Origin: CAZNOG01 sp964574635
GTDB taxonomy: Bacteria > Bacteroidota > Bacteroidia > Flavobacteriales_D > Cryomorphaceae
DNA: 10,474 nt
Reading direction: 5' to 3'
Assembly: GCA_964574635.1 (NCBI GenBank)
Contig: CAZNOG010000031.1
Location: 1 to 10,474, forward strand
Positions 6,409 through 10,474 of this stretch are shown piece by piece. The notes under the pieces were generated by a model. The model did not search any database, was not told the DNA's origin, and saw only the letters and a program-made list of their open reading frames with translations. Made by a program: the position numbers and the translations under genes. How positions within the stretch are numbered: the stretch's first letter is position 1; each line of letters opens with the position of its first letter.

Positions 6409-7722
6409 ATGGAAAAAAACCGGACGCCGGCCGTATCGGCCATCGTGAAGAACGATAGGAAGACGATCAACGGATGGGCGATGTACGATTGGGCGAACTC
6501 CGTGTACTCTCTGGTCATCACTTCTTCCATTTTCCCGATTTTTTACGAAAACGCCACCGAGGGGACGCTTATCTTGTTTGGCCGGGAGTATTTGAATACC
6601 GCGCTGTATTCGTACACTTTGTCGGCGTCGTTTTTGGTGGTTGCTTTGATCACGCCGCTGTTGTCGGGCATCGCGGATTATGCCGGACGGAAGAAGTCGT
6701 TCATGCGATTTTTTTGCTATTTGGGTGCATTGTCGTGCATCGGGCTGTACTTTTTCGACGTCGATCATTTGGCTTTGAGCATGGCCTTCGTGGCTTTGGC
6801 GAGCATCGGTTTTTCGGGCAGTCAGGTATTTTACGACGCTTTTTTGCCCGAGATCGCCACGCCCGATCTCCAGGACAGGGTAAGCGCCAAGGGGTATGCC
6901 CTCGGGTACATCGGCAGCGTAATTTTATTGATTTTCATATTGACGATGATCATGAATCCCGGGGCTTTCGGCTTGAGGGAGGGGGAAAACCCGGTGCGTT
7001 TGTCTTTTATTTTGGTCGGTGTATGGTGGATAGGTTTTGCTCAGATCAGCTTCTCGCGCCTGCCGAACAACGTGTGGAACAGAAAGATAAAGGGGGAGTA
7101 TTTGTACCGGGGGTATTTGGAATTGCGGAAGGTTTGGATTGATTTGAAATCCACTCCCGTTCTGAAGCGGTATTTATTGGCTTTTTTCGTGTTCAACATG
7201 GGTGTACAAACCGTCATGTACATGGCCATTTCCTTCGCCAAGAACGAAATCGAGGGCATGCCCGACCACGGTTTGGTGGTGAGCATCCTCATCATTCAGC
7301 TCATCGCGGTGATCGGCGCCTACTTTTTTTCGTGGCTCAGCTCCCGGCGCGGAAATTTGACCGCGCTCATGATTGCCGTATCGGTGTGGATCGGTGTATG
7401 CGTCATGGCGTACGGTATCCGCACTCCTCCATCGTTTTATTTTCTCGCCGGGGTGGTGGGTTTGGTGATGGGCGGCATCCAATCATTGAGCCGCAGCACG
7501 TACAGCAAATTGCTTCCTCCCACGACGGACCACACGAGCTACTTTGCGTTTTTCGACGTTTGCAGCAAGTTGGGCATCGTTTTGGGCACGTTTTTGTTTG
7601 GCTTCATTTTTGAATTCACCGGCGATTTGCGCGATTCGGTATTGGCTTTGGGCGCGATATTCGTCATAGGATTGGTGCTGCTTCGGTACGTTCAGGGTGC
7701 GCTGCCGGCTACCCGGGATTGA
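6409..7722 (+). CDS. UMF1/Atg22-type MFS transporter
   Basis: This 437-aa, very hydrophobic membrane protein is expected to span the inner membrane about 12 times. The N-terminal motif NGWAMYDWANSVYS (21-34) is the hallmark of the UMF1 (Atg22-like) branch of the major facilitator superfamily. GIADYAGRKK (87-96) is the family's loop 2-3 motif, and GGIQSLSRSTYSKLLPP (355-371) is another conserved UMF1 signature. The eukaryotic relative Atg22 exports amino acids from the vacuole; bacterial UMF1 substrates are largely unproven, so specificity is left open. ATG 6409 is chosen because family members begin shortly before the NGWAMYDWANS motif; the upstream in-frame extension to 6163 lies in foldback non-coding DNA. 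The oxidoreductase gene 273 nt upstream has the same orientation but is probably a separate unit because of the intervening terminator-like hairpin. A T-rich stretch follows the gene (7746-7769) without a clear stem. Confidence 0.94.
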   Translation: MEKNRTPAVSAIVKNDRKTINGWAMYDWANSVYSLVITSSIFPIFYENATEGTLILFGREYLNTALYSYTLSASFLVVALITPLLSGIADYAGRKKSFMRFFCYLGALSCIGLYFFDVDHLALSMAFVALASIGFSGSQVFYDAFLPEIATPDLQDRVSAKGYALGYIGSVILLIFILTMIMNPGAFGLREGENPVRLSFILVGVWWIGFAQISFSRLPNNVWNRKIKGEYLYRGYLELRKVWIDLKSTPVLKRYLLAFFVFNMGVQTVMYMAISFAKNEIEGMPDHGLVVSILIIQLIAVIGAYFFSWLSSRRGNLTALMIAVSVWIGVCVMAYGIRTPPSFYFLAGVVGLVMGGIQSLSRSTYSKLLPPTTDHTSYFAFFDVCSKLGIVLGTFLFGFIFEFTGDLRDSVLALGAIFVIGLVLLRYVQGALPATRD

Positions 7723-7814
7723 ATACGAGCTGCGGCGGACAGAGGGTTTTTCGGGTGTTTTCTTTTTTTGTGGGTAGAACTAATGCGGGAGACCTTCCGC
7801 CATAAGTGCGGCTC

Positions 7815-7846
7815 TTTCAACACAATCCTGCGAGCGTATATTTTTG
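7815..7846 (+). promoter_or_regulatory. Putative promoter for the small secreted protein and T9SS gene pair
   Basis: TATTTTTG (7839-7846) is a perfect TAnnTTTG -7 box. TTTC (7815-7818), one base from the TTTG -33 element, precedes it with a 20-nt spacer. Transcription would begin near 7852. The box overlaps the TTG at 7844 that would open the longest reading frame, so that TTG is unlikely to be the start codon if this promoter is used. Confidence 0.5.
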
Positions 7847-8248
7847 CATTCCATATCTTATGCTTATTATTCGTGGATAAATGACCAACCCACAAAACCG
7901 CAAACGATTAAAACCCCACGAAATTTCAGCACAAGTATCCGCAATTATGCGTGGATCATATGGATGATGTTCAGTGCTTTTGGGGCATTGGAATGCAGAG
8001 CACAACCGTATGTCCTGCATTTGGCGAACAATACGGAATGTGATTATTCTATCCAAGTTGGATTTTGTAATGCTACGGGAACAAATATTACCCTGTATTC
8101 AATGGCGACAGTGAATATGCAGATATCAAGTCCTGCACAGGATGTCAGAGTCAATATCCTCCGGAATCCCGTCACCGAACTCGCTGTTTCGTTCGAATAT
8201 AACAGTCCGTATTGCAATCCAATTTATTTCTTTGACCCAACAGGATGA
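7844..8248 (+). CDS. Small putative secreted protein, start uncertain, possibly interrupted by TGA
   Basis: I do not recognise a named family. The open frame runs from TTG 7844 to TGA 8248 (134 codons). The clear coding part is a signal-peptide-like run (RNYAWIIWMMFSAFGALECRAQ area, residues 33-54) followed by PYVLHLANNTECDYSIQVGF and a beta-rich body ending CNPIYFFDPTG. Cysteines at NNTEC, GFCN and PYCN hint at an exported fold. The start is unresolved: TTG 7844 sits inside a promoter box, while the first in-frame ATG (7964) cuts the hydrophobic run in half. After TGA 8246-8248 the same frame stays open for 23 codons (beginning NPCGTGQYNIS) to TGA 8318-8320, and the next gene starts 6 nt later. 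This suggests the ancestral gene ended at 8320 and now has a nonsense change, or the TGA is real and the tail is chance. The region is visibly more AT-rich than the genes to its left. Confidence 0.5.
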   Translation: MHSISYAYYSWINDQPTKPQTIKTPRNFSTSIRNYAWIIWMMFSAFGALECRAQPYVLHLANNTECDYSIQVGFCNATGTNITLYSMATVNMQISSPAQDVRVNILRNPVTELAVSFEYNSPYCNPIYFFDPTG

Positions 8249-8326
8249 AACCCGTGTGGAACAGGACAATACAACATATCAATACTGAATGATTCCATTT
8301 TTGAATTTTTCCTTTATTGAATCGAT

Positions 8327-10273
8327 ATGCGAGTACGATCCATCTTGATTCTTCCATTGGTGACTTGTTCTCTCACCGTATATTCCCAGGCCTATGAATT
8401 GGTGTATTTTAAATCATTTCCGTTTGTAAGTGATTTGATTGAGAAGCACGCTGACGATTCCGGATTTGAAATGAAAGGGGAGTGGATGACGATGCCCACA
8501 AGTGCGGATGTCGGGATATGGGGGAATCACGAAATTCCCTTTCCAAATGATAATTCCATGCTTTGCGCATCGCTGGTGTACGACGAAAATTTTGAGTTTC
8601 AGCAGGCCATACACTACAATCGCATTCCCGTTACAACCGGAAAAAACCATTCAGGGCGCTTACTGCTCAACTTCAATGCCACACTCAATTCGACATCCAC
8701 TCTACATTTAACCACAAGCCCGCCCATAAATGACTATCCTACGACAGAATTCGGGCGTCACGTTTTTATCAATTACAACCCGACTACCGAGATCATGACC
8801 GGACTACTGGATGTTTCGGCAAATAATTTCCAACCATCGGATCCTCCCGAGCCATTTGAAGGGTATCTCGCGGCCACAGCAGCAGACAATGATATCCGTA
8901 ACCGCAAATTAGCCACGGTGGTTCAAGACAGTTTGCTCATTGCATATATCCGTTTATACGACGAGCAAACCGTAAATGGCACGATGGATTTCTCTCCATC
9001 GGGTGGGCAAATCGACTTGCTCCGATTGGAAGTCAATCTAAACACCATGGAAACCTCGGCACAACAAATCGGATCCACCACCGGAAGCCACCAAATACTT
9101 CGGGTATTCTCACCAAGTCCCTCCTCCTCGAAAGTATACCGAATGGGTATCGTGCGCGGTGAAAACACGCCGGTGAGTATTTCGGGGGCGGAACCGGATA
9201 TGGTTCAGGGTGATTCACTGTATCACGTGTATATCACCCGGGAAACCGCAAGTGGGCAGACGGAATGGCTGACTGAGTTGTACGCTTACAACAATGCCTT
9301 ACCGGACACCTTCCCCAACGCACCGATGTTTAGTACACCGAGAATTACCAATTCCATCTTTTCCGCCGTGGAAAGGGAAAACTCCCTGTATGTAAGTTCG
9401 TCGTTGTTGATGCATTCGCACATGGATGACACGCTGTACTACCACAACTTCCTCGGTGAAATACAGCCACACGTGAGCACGACCCCTTCCACGCTGTACT
9501 CCGGTTGGGATTGGTTTAAAATCGGTTATTCTGAAAGCCGTATCCACCGGTTGGACTTCGAAGGGAATATCCTTTGCAAACTAAGCGCGAAAAAAGATTT
9601 CAATGCGTACCTTACATATACGCACGGACAATACAACAGGCTGTTCGACATGGGTGAACACATGGTGTGGTTTCAGGCGTACCGCGCCGCATCTGATACC
9701 GTAATGGAGTATGTATACACCGACGCGGATGGTAATGAAGAATATACCTACGTTGAACTACCACCCGGAACGGGTATCGTATTGGTTTGGCTGAATGACG
9801 AACTCGTAATTGAGAGTCATGCCGTCATGCCTTACGAGAGTACCTTGGGAATGCGAATCAACGGTATCCTACCTTATCGCGGTGATACCATCGCAGTATA
9901 TGGAGCATTGACTCCCAACACTACTGTGGACTTGAATATCTTTGATCCTACTTCGAGTGTATTTCATACCACCGATGACTACGGCGGCTTTCTGGCCTTT
10001 TACTCCGGATCCGGACCGGTTGCCGCTCCGGTGGAGGAATTCGTTCCGGAAATCAAAATACACCCAAATCCGGCGAAAGACCATATTTCGGTACGAGGGC
10101 GGCATCCGCACCGTACGGCGTATACCATTCATGATCTCACCGGTCGACTCGTACAAGGGGGAAATTTGGATGCAAACGGCGACATAAGGATCTCGGAATT
10201 GAACGCCGGAATGTACGTGCTGTCAATAAACTTGGAAACAGGCCGGGTCACCCGTAAATTTTCGGTCTTATAA
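8327..10273 (+). CDS. Secreted protein of unknown fold with T9SS type A sorting domain
   Basis: This is a 648-aa exported protein. Residues 1-21 form a signal peptide (MRVRSILILPLVTCSLTVYS-Q). Residues about 22-570 are rich in beta-strand-forming, Thr/Ser/Tyr-containing sequence with no motif I can name. Several stretches, for example SLYVSSSLLMHSHMDDTLYY and TEWLTELYAYNN, have the strand-turn rhythm of a beta-propeller, but I see no regular repeat. Residues 576-648 are a T9SS type A tail: IKIHPNPAKDHISV, YTIHDLTGRLVQG, ISELNAGMYVLSI and a basic end TRKFSVL. The protein is therefore predicted to cross the outer membrane by the type IX system. ATG 8327 is chosen because the signal peptide begins there; it lies 6 nt after the stop at 8320 of the preceding small-protein frame, so the two are probably co-transcribed. 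Function is unknown; surface adhesion or polymer binding is only a guess from the cargo type. Confidence 0.94.
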   Translation: MRVRSILILPLVTCSLTVYSQAYELVYFKSFPFVSDLIEKHADDSGFEMKGEWMTMPTSADVGIWGNHEIPFPNDNSMLCASLVYDENFEFQQAIHYNRIPVTTGKNHSGRLLLNFNATLNSTSTLHLTTSPPINDYPTTEFGRHVFINYNPTTEIMTGLLDVSANNFQPSDPPEPFEGYLAATAADNDIRNRKLATVVQDSLLIAYIRLYDEQTVNGTMDFSPSGGQIDLLRLEVNLNTMETSAQQIGSTTGSHQILRVFSPSPSSSKVYRMGIVRGENTPVSISGAEPDMVQGDSLYHVYITRETASGQTEWLTELYAYNNALPDTFPNAPMFSTPRITNSIFSAVERENSLYVSSSLLMHSHMDDTLYYHNFLGEIQPHVSTTPSTLYSGWDWFKIGYSESRIHRLDFEGNILCKLSAKKDFNAYLTYTHGQYNRLFDMGEHMVWFQAYRAASDTVMEYVYTDADGNEEYTYVELPPGTGIVLVWLNDELVIESHAVMPYESTLGMRINGILPYRGDTIAVYGALTPNTTVDLNIFDPTSSVFHTTDDYGGFLAFYSGSGPVAAPVEEFVPEIKIHPNPAKDHISVRGRHPHRTAYTIHDLTGRLVQGGNLDANGDIRISELNAGMYVLSINLETGRVTRKFSVL

Positions 10274-10474
10274 ATCCCGAGAGCAAGAACACGCCGTGAA
10301 CCGCTTTCCCCGCCGGTGGCCGAGAGCAGTTTCCTGAGCGGGTCGTGCGCAAATATCATTTCAAGGCCGCCCGGCCCCTGTGCCGATGCAATGGCCGGGG
10401 CTTCGTCGGTCTGCGATGCAATAGTCCATTATACTAGCCCTGATCCGGTTGATAGAAATCACTCATTCTTGCTG
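10274..10474. other. Non-coding tail with a short direct repeat
   Basis: After the T9SS gene no gene or clear terminator is visible. CGATGCAAT occurs twice exactly 30 bp apart (10384-10392 and 10414-10422), and a GC-rich imperfect hairpin (GCCCGGCCCC against GGCCGGGGC, about 10368-10400) lies around the first copy. A minus-strand frame from ATG 10359 overlaps the end of the T9SS gene and does not look like a gene. The sequence may be the upstream region of something beyond the window. Confidence 0.35.

Noticed and set aside
4882..6768. A 628-codon open frame on the minus strand
   Set aside because: It lies antisense to the well-supported oxidoreductase and the start of the transporter, is rich in Arg/His/Val/Gln with no domain, and is explained by the GC-rich codon pattern of the sense gene.
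7881..7967. A 28-codon frame (begins MTNPQNRKRLKPH) whose TGA overlaps ATG 7964, like a translationally coupled leader peptide
   Set aside because: The overlap is suggestive, but the peptide has no attenuator-like codon run, and starting at 7964 would cut the downstream signal peptide in half.
10129..10359. A 76-codon minus-strand frame over the end of the last T9SS gene
   Set aside because: Most of it is antisense to the sorting domain; the free part shows no recognisable motif.
1..10474. Search for CRISPR, toxin-antitoxin, defence, phage or IS elements
   Set aside because: No regularly spaced repeats, transposase, integrase or known defence motif could be read in any plausible gene.

Overview
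The window looks like chromosomal DNA of a free-living Bacteroidota, most likely from the Flavobacteriales/Cryomorphaceae-Schleiferiaceae side of the phylum. This rests on three things. Two large proteins end in type IX secretion (T9SS) type A sorting domains. No convincing Shine-Dalgarno sequence precedes any gene. Several upstream regions carry the Bacteroidota promoter box TAnnTTTG. The genus is inference; no rRNA or universal marker other than tmRNA is present.

Left part (1-1309). The minus strand holds ssrA (tmRNA, 427-829) with encoded CCA, tag GENNYALAA, a strong intrinsic terminator and a good promoter about 110 nt upstream of the mature 5' end. Beyond it, also on the minus strand, is a short reading frame (264-64) that starts like a secreted Bacteroidota protein and then degenerates, probably a gene remnant. 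The 480-nt gap between ssrA and the next gene holds the divergent ssrA promoter, an imperfect 23-bp direct repeat and two small perfect inverted repeats.

Middle (1310-7722, plus strand). First comes a 1074-aa secreted protein: signal peptide, FG-GAP/VCBS-like calcium-binding repeats, a Ser/Thr/Gly-rich central region that resembles beta-hairpin pore formers, a CARDB domain and a T9SS tail. Next is a 403-aa Lys1-like (saccharopine dehydrogenase/alanine dehydrogenase superfamily) NAD(P)-dependent oxidoreductase, then a 437-aa UMF1/Atg22-type MFS transporter. The spacers after the first and second of these genes (4535-4923 and 6136-6408) are GC-rich, probably non-coding, and each holds a long imperfect inverted repeat. 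The second spacer ends in a terminator-like hairpin directly in front of the transporter.

Right part (7723-10474, plus strand). A more AT-rich segment carries a small Cys-containing secreted protein with an odd in-frame TGA. Six bases after the next in-frame stop begins a 648-aa T9SS-sorted protein of unknown fold. The last 200 nt hold no gene I can support.

The genes do not form one pathway: there are two cell-surface/secreted modules, two housekeeping-type metabolic/transport genes and tmRNA. I see no phage, IS, CRISPR or recognised defence system. The best candidates for something undescribed are the central module of the 1074-aa protein, the two long intergenic inverted repeats and the small-protein/T9SS-protein pair with the interrupted reading frame.
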